From the NCBI GenBank assembly GCA_963677445.2, contig CAXXGF010000073.1:1-64000 (forward strand): a DNA stretch of 64,000 nt, given 5' to 3'. Made by a program: the position numbers and the translations under genes. The notes below the pieces were generated by a model. It was not told where the DNA came from and searched no databases. It saw only the letters and a list, made by a program, of their open reading frames with translations. The DNA comes from G963677445 sp963677445. Lineage in GTDB: Bacteria > Bacteroidota > Ignavibacteria > Ignavibacteriales > Melioribacteraceae. Shown one piece after another: positions 53,796-63,760 of the stretch; position 1 is the stretch's first letter; each line of letters starts with the position of its first letter.

Positions 53796-55586
53796 ATGTT
53801 AAAAAAACTGCCAATTATAATGATTCTCCTTTTATCCTTTTCCTCCACGCAGGCCCAGGTGGGCAATCTGCTCTGGGAAGAGAATTTTGATAATCTTGAC
53901 AACTGGATTTTAATTACCGGCAACGGTTCGTGGGGCTGGGGAAACGGTGAGCTTGAGTTTTACAAACCTGATAACGTCAGCATAATGGAAATGCCCGATG
54001 AACCGGGTAATAATGCTCTGCTTATAGAGACAAAAGAGGAAACGGGCCCTGATATTGTAGACCAATGGGGGAATCCTCTCAACTATACTTCGGGAAGGAT
54101 TATGTCCAAATCGGAAATATCGGTGAAATACGGGATGATTGAAGCACGGGTGAAAGTCCCTGATCTTGACCTGGGCGGATGGCCTGCTATCTGGCTGCTC
54201 GGCACATCAAATTATGCCTGGCCCCGCAGCGGAGAAATTGATATGATGGAGATGGGGCATACAAAAGAATTCAGGGATCTTCATGATGAGCATAACGGCG
54301 GCAACGGACTCGATAACTCAACAGTAAACATGGTCGCGGGCGCGAATGCCATTTTTTATTCGGATGACGCTGTCACTCCGGCAAATCCAACCGGCGCGGC
54401 AAGTATCTCATGGGACCCGGATGATGATTACTGCCGGCCATATTACAACCATAATAATCCGCTCAATGACCGTTATATTCTCTATAGACTTTATTGGGAT
54501 GAGGAGAGCCTCAGGTTTACTATTGTCGATGAAGAAATGGAATATGATTTATATACTACTCCATTCCCGATTGACAGCGTTTCCGCCGAATTTATGGCGC
54601 CATTTTATCTTGTTGTAAATATGGCTGTCGGCGGTACTTTTACCGACGCGTATAATCTTGGTGATCCCGGAACGGGAGAGCCGGTTTCTATGCCATTCCC
54701 GGCGGAAATGATGGTGGATTATATCAGGGTTTATGAGTGGAATAACCAGGGGCAGGTGTTTTTCGGCCCTCCGGTAGCGAGGTGGACATCACTCGGCCTT
54801 TTTACCGATGATACTCCCGTAAGCGGAAAGCTTGAGCCTGAAACTGACTCTAAGATATATGTTTGGGAAGAGACCCTTATCGCCGGTGAAATATTACCCT
54901 TTGAAGGAGAAAATGTACTTTCCTGGAAAACAAACGGGAAAGGATGGTTCGGAGCGGGGATAATGTCAATTCAGCCCGCGAATATCAGCAATTTCGGGGA
55001 TGGTTACCTGAAATTTATGATCAATATTCCGGCAAATGTTACATTCAAGATTGGGATCATTGACAGTTGGGGTAATCAGTCTTATGTGGAATTTCCCGCA
55101 AACCAGACCACTTACGGACTTGAAAGGAACGGGGAATGGGGAGAGGCAGCGATCCCGGCGAGTGATATAAGGGGAACGGCCATCGATCTTCGTATGATGA
55201 GTTATGAATTTGTGATCCTTGAAGAACATGGAGCCAATTGTGAATTTGCCATTGATGATATTTACTGGGATGGCGGAGTAACCGGAGTTGATGAGGAAAA
55301 TAATAACGGAACCTTTGCGCCTCAAATATTTTCACTGGAACAAAATTATCCGAATCCCTTTAACCCGGAGACAACGATTAGTTATTCTGTGGCTGAAGCT
55401 TCTTTCGTAGTTTTGAAGGTATTTAATGTGAATGGTGAAGAAGTTGCCACCCTGGTCAACGGAAATAAAGCTCCGGGCAATTATAGCCTCACATGGGACG
55501 CTAAGAGTTATTCATCCGGCATTTACGTTTACAGATTAGCAGCCGGAAAATATTCAGATGTGAAAAAATGTATTTTGCTGAAGTGA
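53796..55586 (+). CDS. GH16 laminarinase-type enzyme with CBM-like and T9SS domains
   Basis: The ATG at 53796 follows CAGGAA and opens a signal peptide (cleaved after TQAQ near 22). An upstream in-frame start would overlap the phosphorylase stop. The GH16 domain (about 25-315) has GMIEARVKVPD then SGEIDMMEMGHTKE (E147, D149, E152). A carbohydrate-binding-like domain follows (about 340-495, KIYVWEETLIAGEIL). The T9SS domain ends the 597-residue protein (QNYPNPFNPETTISY, ending KCILLK). The expected role is an endo-acting enzyme at the cell surface on beta-1,3-glucan, upstream of the oligosaccharide importer. Confidence 0.9.
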   Translation: MLKKLPIIMILLLSFSSTQAQVGNLLWEENFDNLDNWILITGNGSWGWGNGELEFYKPDNVSIMEMPDEPGNNALLIETKEETGPDIVDQWGNPLNYTSGRIMSKSEISVKYGMIEARVKVPDLDLGGWPAIWLLGTSNYAWPRSGEIDMMEMGHTKEFRDLHDEHNGGNGLDNSTVNMVAGANAIFYSDDAVTPANPTGAASISWDPDDDYCRPYYNHNNPLNDRYILYRLYWDEESLRFTIVDEEMEYDLYTTPFPIDSVSAEFMAPFYLVVNMAVGGTFTDAYNLGDPGTGEPVSMPFPAEMMVDYIRVYEWNNQGQVFFGPPVARWTSLGLFTDDTPVSGKLEPETDSKIYVWEETLIAGEILPFEGENVLSWKTNGKGWFGAGIMSIQPANISNFGDGYLKFMINIPANVTFKIGIIDSWGNQSYVEFPANQTTYGLERNGEWGEAAIPASDIRGTAIDLRMMSYEFVILEEHGANCEFAIDDIYWDGGVTGVDEENNNGTFAPQIFSLEQNYPNPFNPETTISYSVAEASFVVLKVFNVNGEEVATLVNGNKAPGNYSLTWDAKSYSSGIYVYRLAAGKYSDVKKCILLK

Positions 55587-55914
55587 TTTTGCAAATAAAT
55601 TTTGATTATTTACTTAAGAAAAGGTTTTAGTTTAAGCTCATAAAATATTGTATCTAAAACATTTACAACCTCACCCGGCTTTTGAAACTCCCTCGCCTTA
55701 TGCAAAGGGGTGCGATGTCTTTGGTAAGGTTGTACTCAAGATACGGCGAAAGCAAAAAACAGACAAAAAATCAGCGCAAAATTCTTATTATAACACTCTT
55801 CCCTCAGTTATGGGGAGGACTATAGCAGAATGAACAGTACAATTTTTTGTTTCCGGTTTTACCAAATCTTTGAAAAGCATATACATGACTAAAAATAACT
55901 CAATCGGTGATTTG
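55587..55914. other. Non-coding interval between the GH16 and GH-A genes
   Basis: About 330 bp with no convincing gene. Short frames lack ribosome binding sites, and no terminator or repeat was recognised. It may hold a promoter for the downstream hydrolase. Confidence 0.4.
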
Positions 55915-57846
55915 ATGACCAGATTTAATATAATTCTATTCGCTTTTATTTTTATGGGGCTGAAAGTATGTTTCCCGCAGCATGTCCGGACAGATGAGGG
56001 CTGGTTTTATGTTGATGGCAAGAAGTTTTTTGTGAAAGGGATCGGGTATGAAACAAACGCGCGTCCCGGGCATCTTCCCTGGATTTACAGCTTTGATCCT
56101 GATATAATCGCGTTTGACATGGAGAGAATTAAAGAGGCGGGATTTAATACCATCCGGACATGGGCGGCTTTGAGTGAAGAAGAGCTTCAATTAATCGATA
56201 ACACCGGGATTAAAGTATTGATGGGCATCTGGATTGATCCGGCGGGAAATTTTCAGGACCCGGCGTTTATTTCTCAGACCATAAATCATGTCAATGAGGT
56301 TCTTGATTATTCGAAAAATTATGATTGCCTAATCGGGTACCTGATAATGAATGAACCGCTGGCAGAGCATATTTATGAAACGGGCGCTTTATCTTTGCTG
56401 GAGCTTTGGGAATCAGTTATTGATATCATTCACAATAAACACCCCGGAACGCCAGTATCTTTTGCAAATACTGTTATTGGTGATTACATAAATATGGATA
56501 TTTTTGATTTCGCCGGTTACAATGCCTATAATTATTCTACTTCCTCGTTTGTCCATTCTCATCAGTTCGGAAATTACCTTGAATATCTTAAGAATAACCG
56601 CGCCTCCGTTATGCCGATGATAATAACCGAGCATGGATTGTCGGTCTCCCCGGGAAATATAACTCCGGGATTTACATATGGTTTAAATACACCCGCGCAG
56701 CAATCGGAATGTGATCTGGAATCATACAGGAAACTGATAGACGCGGGGGCGACCGGCGGCTGTGTATTCCAGTATCACGATGGCTGGTGGAAAGGGGGAG
56801 ATGAGTTTACTCATAATGATGATCCGGAGGAATGGTTCGGGCTGACAGGGTTTTCTGATATTAACGATCTTTATGGAACACCCCGCCAGGCTTGGGAAGA
56901 TTTATCAATTTATAACAAGGCGATTATAACTTCTCCAAAAAATGGAGAGGTTTATGAGAATAACATTCCTATAGAAATTTTTGCTGACGAAAAAATTACT
57001 CATTTTAACCTGGAATTTAATGATTCCATTGTCATGTCAGGCACAATAAAAGATGGTTTATACAACGGAAATTATATACCCGGGAATTCAGGGGAGTTGT
57101 TGGACGTTAAGTTGGGTTTCAGTTTCTATAATTCCGGTGATGAACTTCTGAAGACAGAACAAATATCTCTTCTTTCAGCTCCCGGAGGAGTTACCTTACC
57201 ATCTATTGCTATTGAATTGCCCAGTGAAGTTTCAGCGGGAAATTTGGTATATTTATCTTATAAGTTGGAGGTAAATTCCCCATTTACGATTGTTGAAAAT
57301 AAAGCGGATTATATGGCTCAGCCTCATATCGGGTTTAACCCCGGAAATAATAAAATAAAAACAGTGCAGTTAACAAATAATCACTTTTCATTCACAGACA
57401 ATTTTTATATACCTGATATTTCGAGAGTTGTAACTTTCGGAGCTGGCTTCACTATAGAATATGGAAACTTCAGTAAAAGAATAAGCGCTGAAAAAATTGT
57501 ACTGATTGGGGACTGGGCAGATCCCATAACTTCGCCTGAACTGATAACCGGGGTCGGCAGATGGGATATTGAAGATGTTGTGAGAGAGTTTCGATTATTT
57601 CAGAATTATCCCAATCCTTTTAATCCTGTGACTACGATCAGTTATTCACTGCCGGAGGTTTCATTCGTTAAATTAAAGATATACAACATTCTGGGGGAAG
57701 AGGCGGAGACGCTTATAGAAGAAAAAAAATCCCCCGGTGTGTACTCATGCGCCTGGGACGCTTCAAATTATTCATCCGGAGTATATGTCTACAGAATAAC
57801 AGCCGGAGAATATACAATCGCGAGGAAATGTATAGTGATCAGGTAA
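55915..57846 (+). CDS. Secreted clan GH-A hydrolase with T9SS domain
   Basis: Three in-frame starts exist. I favour the ATG at 55915, which opens a signal peptide (cleaved after CFPQ near 22), although its ribosome binding site (GGTGA) is weak. The TIM barrel of about 330 residues has the acid/base Glu in IMNEPLAEH near 150 and the nucleophile Glu in ITEHGLS near 240. It also has FQYHDGWWK near 290 and EEWFGL near 310. A beta-rich region (340-560) and a T9SS domain (QNYPNPFNPVTTISY) follow. The barrel resembles the hydrolase at 35927. Substrate probably beta-glucan, by context. Confidence 0.78.
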   Translation: MTRFNIILFAFIFMGLKVCFPQHVRTDEGWFYVDGKKFFVKGIGYETNARPGHLPWIYSFDPDIIAFDMERIKEAGFNTIRTWAALSEEELQLIDNTGIKVLMGIWIDPAGNFQDPAFISQTINHVNEVLDYSKNYDCLIGYLIMNEPLAEHIYETGALSLLELWESVIDIIHNKHPGTPVSFANTVIGDYINMDIFDFAGYNAYNYSTSSFVHSHQFGNYLEYLKNNRASVMPMIITEHGLSVSPGNITPGFTYGLNTPAQQSECDLESYRKLIDAGATGGCVFQYHDGWWKGGDEFTHNDDPEEWFGLTGFSDINDLYGTPRQAWEDLSIYNKAIITSPKNGEVYENNIPIEIFADEKITHFNLEFNDSIVMSGTIKDGLYNGNYIPGNSGELLDVKLGFSFYNSGDELLKTEQISLLSAPGGVTLPSIAIELPSEVSAGNLVYLSYKLEVNSPFTIVENKADYMAQPHIGFNPGNNKIKTVQLTNNHFSFTDNFYIPDISRVVTFGAGFTIEYGNFSKRISAEKIVLIGDWADPITSPELITGVGRWDIEDVVREFRLFQNYPNPFNPVTTISYSLPEVSFVKLKIYNILGEEAETLIEEKKSPGVYSCAWDASNYSSGVYVYRITAGEYTIARKCIVIR

Positions 57847-58051
57847 AGCGTGACAGAGAAGAGAAAATTCTAAGAAAGAAATTTCGAAATGAATAAATAT
57901 ATTTGGTTATATATGAAAACCATTGGGTAATGATAAAATTGCCGATAGTTAAAGCGGACATAAAGTACATATTAGATGTTGTTTATCATTTCTTTGTTTT
58001 ACCCGGTAAGATTTATGTATATTTCCTTCTTTCAAAAATAGGTTGAAAAAG

Positions 58052-58828
58052 ATGAGTAAAAATAACAGATCATATTTAAAAGCGGGCTTTGAGCAACGTA
58101 TCTTAGCGTATTTTATCGATTTTTTCTGTATCTGCGCGGTGATGACACCGTTGATCACAAGTATCTTTTTTAAAGATTTTGGATTGGAAAAGGGAATGAA
58201 TTTTTTTATTAAACCCATTATTATCTTTTCCTCCTTCTTCCTGTTGCAGACATTAAAAGATGTGATCGCGGGTATCAGCCCCGGAAAATGGATTATGGGA
58301 CTTTCGGTTAAGAATAATGATAATCCCAATGTAAAACCTCCTTTATGGAAATTGATCCTAAGGAATATTCCTCTTATAATTTATCCTGTTGATATGTTTT
58401 ATATCCTTACCGGTAAGGAGCAGGTGAGACTGGGGGACAAAATTGCCAAAACGGTGGTTGTGCGAAGAGAGGGGGCAAAAGTAAAGGTGATCCCGCTTAT
58501 TGTTATGGTGGTATTATTTATCGGTGCGATATCCTTCTTCTTTGATTCTTCCATGTTTTCATTAAAGAACAATATCGCGCACAAAGCAGCCGTTGAGCAA
58601 TTAGCTCAAAACGAGGAGTTGATTGAATACACAGGTGGAATAAAGGAAATAAAGCCGGCTAAATCGGGTTCGGTTAATAGTTTGGAAAAGTTTGCGCGGT
58701 TCTGGATCGATATAAAGGGGAACCAAAGAGACGTCAAAATTCAGGTGTTCATGGAAGCTGAATCGGATTCTGTCTGGTATATTACCAGAATATTCATTCC
58801 GGATGAAGATAAAGTTTTATTTGAATGA
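58052..58828 (+). CDS. RDD-family integral membrane protein
   Basis: The 258-residue protein starts at the ATG at 58052 (AGGTTGAAAAAG upstream). A TTG nine bases earlier is possible. It has an RDD domain (about 12-140), with FEQRILAYFIDFFCICA and three to four membrane segments. A further segment comes at 148-168, followed by a soluble C-terminal domain of about 85 residues resembling the cytochrome c oxidase assembly type (FARFWIDIKGN, VWYITRIFIPD). RDD proteins are of mixed and often unknown function, some in ion exchange. It converges with the VIT-domain gene and is not obviously linked to glycan use. Confidence 0.75.
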   Translation: MSKNNRSYLKAGFEQRILAYFIDFFCICAVMTPLITSIFFKDFGLEKGMNFFIKPIIIFSSFFLLQTLKDVIAGISPGKWIMGLSVKNNDNPNVKPPLWKLILRNIPLIIYPVDMFYILTGKEQVRLGDKIAKTVVVRREGAKVKVIPLIVMVVLFIGAISFFFDSSMFSLKNNIAHKAAVEQLAQNEELIEYTGGIKEIKPAKSGSVNSLEKFARFWIDIKGNQRDVKIQVFMEAESDSVWYITRIFIPDEDKVLFE

Positions 58829-58913
58829 AAGAGGGAATTTGCAATAAAATAAAAAGGGGCAAGAATTTTTCTCACCCCTCAGGAGATAACTATAATTAGC
58901 ACTATAAGATAAC

Positions 58914-61673
58914 TTATTTCAGATAAATCAGTTTGCGGGCAAATATTTCTTTTTTATCTGTTGAAAGATCCTCAGTTATCACACGGAGGATATACATACC
59001 GCTCGCAACTTTCGTCCCATAATCATTTGTGGCATGCCAGAAATACCGGACTTCACCGGTGACTTCTTCATTTTTAGTGATCACAGATACACGCTGACCG
59101 AGCGAGTTAAATATTTCCGCAGTTACAAGAGTGGGGTTGGCCATAACAAATCTTAAATTTACCTGCCCGTTGAAAGGATTGGGATAGATAGAAATATCTA
59201 CTGAATCAGATTCGACCTGTTCATCATCCACATCCAGCAATCCTGATTCATCAAAAGGATCAACCATAAAATGATTATTTTCATCCGGCTCAAGAGCGAG
59301 CAGGGCGGTGAAATCTGTCAGAAGATTGTACATCAGGGAAAGATCAACAATCGCCGCGGTATCAAATGGTTCGACCGAGAAATAATCTTTTAATGTTTCA
59401 TTTGCCAGCATCTGCGGGATAATATTTTCTCCCATCAGGCTGTCAGCAAGGTCATAAGAGAACTGTTTTACACTGTCTGTGTCGCTTCCGTCAAACCGGC
59501 CTGATATTTTAAACTCCAGATTGCCGGCAGCGCTGCATTTGCCGAGGAAAACTTTGGGAGCGGTCGCGAAATTGTTTTCACTTACATCTCTGAGCTCAAT
59601 TAATTCACCACTTCCATAATCACAGGTAACGGTTAATTCAGCATTGCGGAATGGGGGTGCCCCATAAGCATTGAATAATTCAATTATAAAATCCCAGTCA
59701 TACATATCTCTTGTGTAATACTCACCAGAGCTTTGTATGGCAAGTTCCTTTAACAAATATCCGCTGCCGGGGTATTCAAGGCCATCTTCAATGACAGAGG
59801 GGAAATTCACAAATTCGCTGTTCAGAAGATTGAGTGTCTTGAATATCGGAGGTGTGGAGGAAAATTCGTCAAGATATTGTTGAATAAATTCTTTAGAATC
59901 AATCTTGCTGATTAAAGAATCTGAATCACTGAAAATCAGAGCCTGATCAAAATTGTACAAAGCAGTTTTTTCTCTGATTTCAAGTAGCAAATCATCCAGG
60001 GCGAAGGGTTCCCCGGACATATTTATTCCAAGCATAGGAGCGCCAAGGATAGCTTTCATAGCAGCGTCGTCCATCAATGACCACATACCTGTTACCACCA
60101 ACAAGCCGTTTCCCACTTTTTTTGATATAACAGTTGGAACACCCAATTGATCTGTAAATTCGGTTTTTACTGCCTGATCATTATAGGATAAAAAATAATT
60201 TAACTGCCGGGTGATAGATTCTGGGAAAGCATATCCGAAATTACCCTCTACATTTCTGTATAAAGTTTGAGCCGAAAAATTTGCGCTGTCGCAATAAAGC
60301 CCATTAATGTAATGTGTTGCCAGCTTTTCATAACCATTTCTGTTCCAATCATAATAAGTAAGAAATCTACCGCCTCTTTCAAAAAAATCATCGAGTTCGG
60401 AAATGATCTGTTCTGCTTTATCTTCATTTATCGGAGTATCAAAACCATACCTGTAGGCAGCAAAAATGTCAGAATTTTGTATGTGAGGAAGAGCCTGCAT
60501 AATGTCGGATGTCTGAATTATATCGGTAAATTCCAAGATATTATTAAAGTCCCACATATCTTTTGCATCATAATCGGCGAAAAGAAGATTCCTGAGCGGG
60601 AAATTATTCAGGGAATCAAAAAGTTCGCTGTTATGGAAAGAATCAAAAGCGAGAGAAATATTTTCCGAAGTTGCCGGTATCAGGTTGTCGGTAAATGTTT
60701 CAGAGTATCCTTTGCCCGAAACCATAAGCATAAACTGATCATTTTCTTTTAGCGCTGATTCTGCAGCATACTGGTATTTTATCAATTCATCTTCCAGATT
60801 CATGGAGGCAAAATGATTAATGTCAATGGAAACAAGTATTTTTTTTGAGCTTGTTGAATCCACCCCTATGCCAAATAAACGTGCGGGATCGATGCCCACT
60901 TCAAAATAGGTGAGGTCCTGTTCCATTTTGTAGAAATTAAGGAAGCTGCCATTTTGAGCATTATTGCTAAATTCAAGATTCATATCGGGGTAAGGGGTGA
61001 TATCTTCAATAAAAAGATGTTTATAATGATATTGAAGAGTGTCGACATAATCGTCAAATTCCCACTGAGGATTTTCCTTTATTGAGGGAGTTCCCCAGTT
61101 TGTATTTGTCGTGCGGAATAGAATATCCAAGGGCTTTTGGACAGAATTGTCTGAAAGGAGCAATCCCATCGGCAGTTCAGTAGCCGGCTGACTAACATAA
61201 TATTTTGTCGGGACAATATAATTCATTTTCACTTTACGATAGCTTCCTGAAGTAAGAGGATACACTTTAAGTGTATATTGACTGCCTTCTTTAATCAGGA
61301 AGGCGGGATCCCTTGTTGTAACAACAATACTATCATAAATTGCCTGCGCGCTCCAAACGTCATACATTTTTGCCTGCATTACACTATCGCCCATCCACAA
61401 CCACATATCGTTAATTACTGCACCCTGGGGAAGTTCAAACCTGTGGACAATTTCCAGGGAATTTGAATTATACTGGTTATGATCAGAGTATTTCAGGTAA
61501 AGGGAATGTTCCACATAATTTCCATGGGGAGCTACAACCAAGGTTGCCCAGTCAATAAATCCTGGCGCGCTCCCGTGCGAAGTTGTTTCGTGTACAGAAA
61601 GATCATTGACCGCAAAAGTACTAATAAAACCTGCAAATAATAAAAAAATGATGGTTAGTAATTTTTTACTCAT
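58914..61673 (-). CDS. Secreted VIT-domain protein with T9SS-type C-terminus
   Basis: The ATG at 61673 follows GGAGGGATTC and opens a signal peptide (about 1-20, ending STFA). The 919-residue protein has a VIT (inter-alpha-trypsin-like) domain over about residues 25-170, with SLYLKYSDHN, ELPQGAVINDMWLWMGD, and AKMYDVWSAQAIYDSIV. A long alpha/beta region follows, where a von Willebrand A-like domain would be expected (KKILVSIDINHFASM). The C-terminal domain has IYPNPFNGQVNLRF and ends KLIYLK. The usual MIDAS motif DxSxS is not apparent in that region. Function unknown; VIT-VWA proteins often handle adhesion or surface assembly. Alone on the minus strand here. Confidence 0.75.
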   Translation of the reverse strand: MSKKLLTIIFLLFAGFISTFAVNDLSVHETTSHGSAPGFIDWATLVVAPHGNYVEHSLYLKYSDHNQYNSNSLEIVHRFELPQGAVINDMWLWMGDSVMQAKMYDVWSAQAIYDSIVVTTRDPAFLIKEGSQYTLKVYPLTSGSYRKVKMNYIVPTKYYVSQPATELPMGLLLSDNSVQKPLDILFRTTNTNWGTPSIKENPQWEFDDYVDTLQYHYKHLFIEDITPYPDMNLEFSNNAQNGSFLNFYKMEQDLTYFEVGIDPARLFGIGVDSTSSKKILVSIDINHFASMNLEDELIKYQYAAESALKENDQFMLMVSGKGYSETFTDNLIPATSENISLAFDSFHNSELFDSLNNFPLRNLLFADYDAKDMWDFNNILEFTDIIQTSDIMQALPHIQNSDIFAAYRYGFDTPINEDKAEQIISELDDFFERGGRFLTYYDWNRNGYEKLATHYINGLYCDSANFSAQTLYRNVEGNFGYAFPESITRQLNYFLSYNDQAVKTEFTDQLGVPTVISKKVGNGLLVVTGMWSLMDDAAMKAILGAPMLGINMSGEPFALDDLLLEIREKTALYNFDQALIFSDSDSLISKIDSKEFIQQYLDEFSSTPPIFKTLNLLNSEFVNFPSVIEDGLEYPGSGYLLKELAIQSSGEYYTRDMYDWDFIIELFNAYGAPPFRNAELTVTCDYGSGELIELRDVSENNFATAPKVFLGKCSAAGNLEFKISGRFDGSDTDSVKQFSYDLADSLMGENIIPQMLANETLKDYFSVEPFDTAAIVDLSLMYNLLTDFTALLALEPDENNHFMVDPFDESGLLDVDDEQVESDSVDISIYPNPFNGQVNLRFVMANPTLVTAEIFNSLGQRVSVITKNEEVTGEVRYFWHATNDYGTKVASGMYILRVITEDLSTDKKEIFARKLIYLK

Positions 61674-61927
61674 GAATCCCTCCACTATATTGTTGTTAAA
61701 TGTTCTCCGGCATTTCTTACGCAATTATAATGCCATACGAATCTCTGCATAAAATGTCATATTATTTAATCTGGACAAATAAAAATATGTGTGAAATGGT
61801 CGCAAAGTGTGTAAATACTTTACATAATATCTGGGCTCTAAGAATAACAATAGAGTAAAAGGATAGAATTATAAACCCTTTGGTTGGATAAAAGAAATTG
61901 AGAAAATTATAAAAAAATTAAAAATTA

Positions 61928-61958
61928 ATCCTGAGCCGCGCTTATCACAGCTCAGGAT
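61928..61958 (-). terminator. Terminator after the small membrane protein gene
   Basis: The arms ATCCTGAGC and GCTCAGGAT are perfect complements around a 13-base loop. On the minus strand they are followed by an AT-rich tract with Ts. The hairpin lies 5 bp past the stop codon of the gene at 61963. Confidence 0.75.
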
Positions 61959-61962
61959 AAAT

Positions 61963-62220
61963 TTATTTTTTGAGTAACTCCCTGATTATCTTTAGCTCTT
62001 CTTCAATACTTTCGAGTCTGAAATATTTAAGCAGACCGAGTGATATCATCTCTTTAAAGAATGTCAAAAAGACCGGGGCAAAATAGGAAGCAAAAAAAAC
62101 AAAACGGAGTTTAAATCCTATCGATCCGGTTTTGAAAAAAAGACTGATGAAAAGCAATATGCCTACCAGGTAGCTGATAAATATCACTGAATCAAAAAGC
62201 AGATTCAGCCAGCTTAACAC
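61963..62220 (-). CDS. Small membrane protein (85 aa), unknown function
   Basis: It begins at a GTG preceded by CAGGT. The 85-residue protein has two predicted membrane segments (about residues 8-28 and 36-58) and a charged helical tail (EEELKIIRELLKK), which could be a coiled-coil interaction site. A terminator right after the stop supports it as a real gene. No family is recognised. It lies between the VIT-domain gene and the transposase remnant. Confidence 0.5.
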   Translation of the reverse strand: MLSWLNLLFDSVIFISYLVGILLFISLFFKTGSIGFKLRFVFFASYFAPVFLTFFKEMISLGLLKYFRLESIEEELKIIRELLKK

Positions 62221-62353
62221 CTGACTTCAGACCTAAGGCATCCTAAAAGTTAGAAAACACAATATAATCAGAGGAAAAATAAAAACGGCCAATATAGTGC
62301 CCAATACAATTATATACATGATTTCAATATATATATATATGTATATTATCCTC

Positions 62354-63410
62354 ATGTTTATCAGAATAAAAGCAACACCCAATAGCCCTAAGAAATCCGT
62401 TCAGATCGTTGAGTCGATCCATAATGGCGCTAATGTCAGGCAAAAAATTGTACGCCATATCGGCACAGCACTAAGTGATGATGAATTACAAAAATTAAAG
62501 GAACTGGCTGAATGCGTAAAAGCAAAGCTTGAAACTGAAAGCCAGCCAAACCTGTTTGCCCCGGAAGAAATTGCTCAAATGGTAATTGAAGCAAAAAAAA
62601 CAAAGGATGACAACCCAATAAATGTTGACTTAAAAAAACTAAGAGAGGAACAAAGGATTATCATTGGCATCCATGAGGTCTATGGTCAAATATATAATGA
62701 GCTTGGTTTTCAGTACACACTTGGCAGTCCTAAAAGAAAAGTATCTTCGAGCAAGGAATTTATTTAATATAGTAATGGCCAGGATAGCCAATCCATCATC
62801 AAAAAGATCATCAGTCCGACAGTTGGAAAAAGACTTTGGCCAAAAGCTATCGTTAGACGGAGTATACAAAATGATGGATATGCTGGATGAAGAGAAAATA
62901 AACAAAATACAAAAGCTATCATATGAAGCAGCCTCAGGAATTATAAAAGAAAGGATTGATGTAATATTCTATGATTGCACAACCCTGTATTTCGAAAGCT
63001 TCACAGAAGATGAACTGAAGGAGAATGGATACAGCAAGGACATGAAGTTTAACCAGCCGCAAGTGTTGTTGGCTCTTATTACAACAAGCGAAGGCTTTCC
63101 AGTCGGATATGAGGTCTATCCCGGTTCCTATTATGAGGGGAATACACTTGAATTGGCCATAGAGAAACTGGAAAAACAGTTTGAGGTAGGGAAGATAATA
63201 TTTGTTGCAGACAGTGCGATGTTAAGCCAGACAAACCTTTCAAAACTTGAGGGAAAAGAAAAACAATATATAGTTGGCGTGCGGTTAAAAAACATGAGCG
63301 TCAAAATGCAGAATAAAATAACTGACCTGACAAATTATAAATCAACGGTTGATGATGAAAAGATGGCAGTATTTACCTTGGGAGAAAAGAAACGATTAAT
63401 AGATAGATAG
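62354..63410 (+). pseudogene. Decayed IS1634-type transposase (frameshifted and 3'-truncated)
   Basis: The start at 62354 (MFIRIKATPNSPKKS) opens the N-terminal region of an IS1634-family transposase. The frame shifts by one base near an A-rich stretch at 62731-62745 and continues in the second frame (LFNIVMARIANPSSKR onward). The DDE core shows the first Asp in FYDCTTLYF and the second in FVADSAMLS, but the frame stops about 350 residues in, well short of the usual 500-plus, and the catalytic Glu region is missing. No intact terminal repeats were seen. It is an insertion-sequence fossil. Confidence 0.8.
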
Positions 63411-63760
63411 CGTCCCATATGAAATATAGTCAATCCCCTGAATGTAAAATTGGGAGCATGGGCAATGTAGTGACTATAAAAAATCTATATCCTTTAATCA
63501 CAACAAGTTACGTTATTTTTGGCCGGAAGTCAGGGGATGAAAAGATGTAACTGTCGTCCCTGACGGGACTTTCTTCCAGACTTGTATCTCCCAATTTAAT
63601 TTTGTGAATAAAATCCTGTAAGTTATTGTTTTTTATTACCGGCATAAGGAGTTCTGAGATTATGACTGCGTGAAAACATCTGTCATTTCTGGGGGTGAAA
63701 TAGACAGGCTTCACTCCGGATTTGTTGCAACTCAAGGTGTGGATCAAACCCCTCCCATCC
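63411..63760. other. Gene-free interval with short repeats
   Basis: It holds the third CGTCCCTGACGGGAC hairpin (63555-63573) and a pair of inverted 9-base segments ATCCCCTGA / TCAGGGGAT near 63431 and 63530. TATAGTCA and TGACTATA also occur near 63427 and 63471. No gene is credible. This is probably further degraded insertion-sequence DNA. Confidence 0.5.
63555..63573 (+). repeat. Short hairpin repeat, third copy
   Basis: CGTCCCTGACGGGACTTTC, identical to the copy at 5705-5723 except for the final base. Confidence 0.6.

Noticed and set aside
58840..58890. Weak AGGGG...CCCCT hairpin between RDD and VIT genes as terminator
   Set aside because: Stem of only about five pairs with a long loop; too weak to call.
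62700..62780. Programmed frameshifting in the transposase
   Set aside because: The shift lies near an A-rich run, but the gene is also truncated before the catalytic Glu, so decay is the simpler reading.
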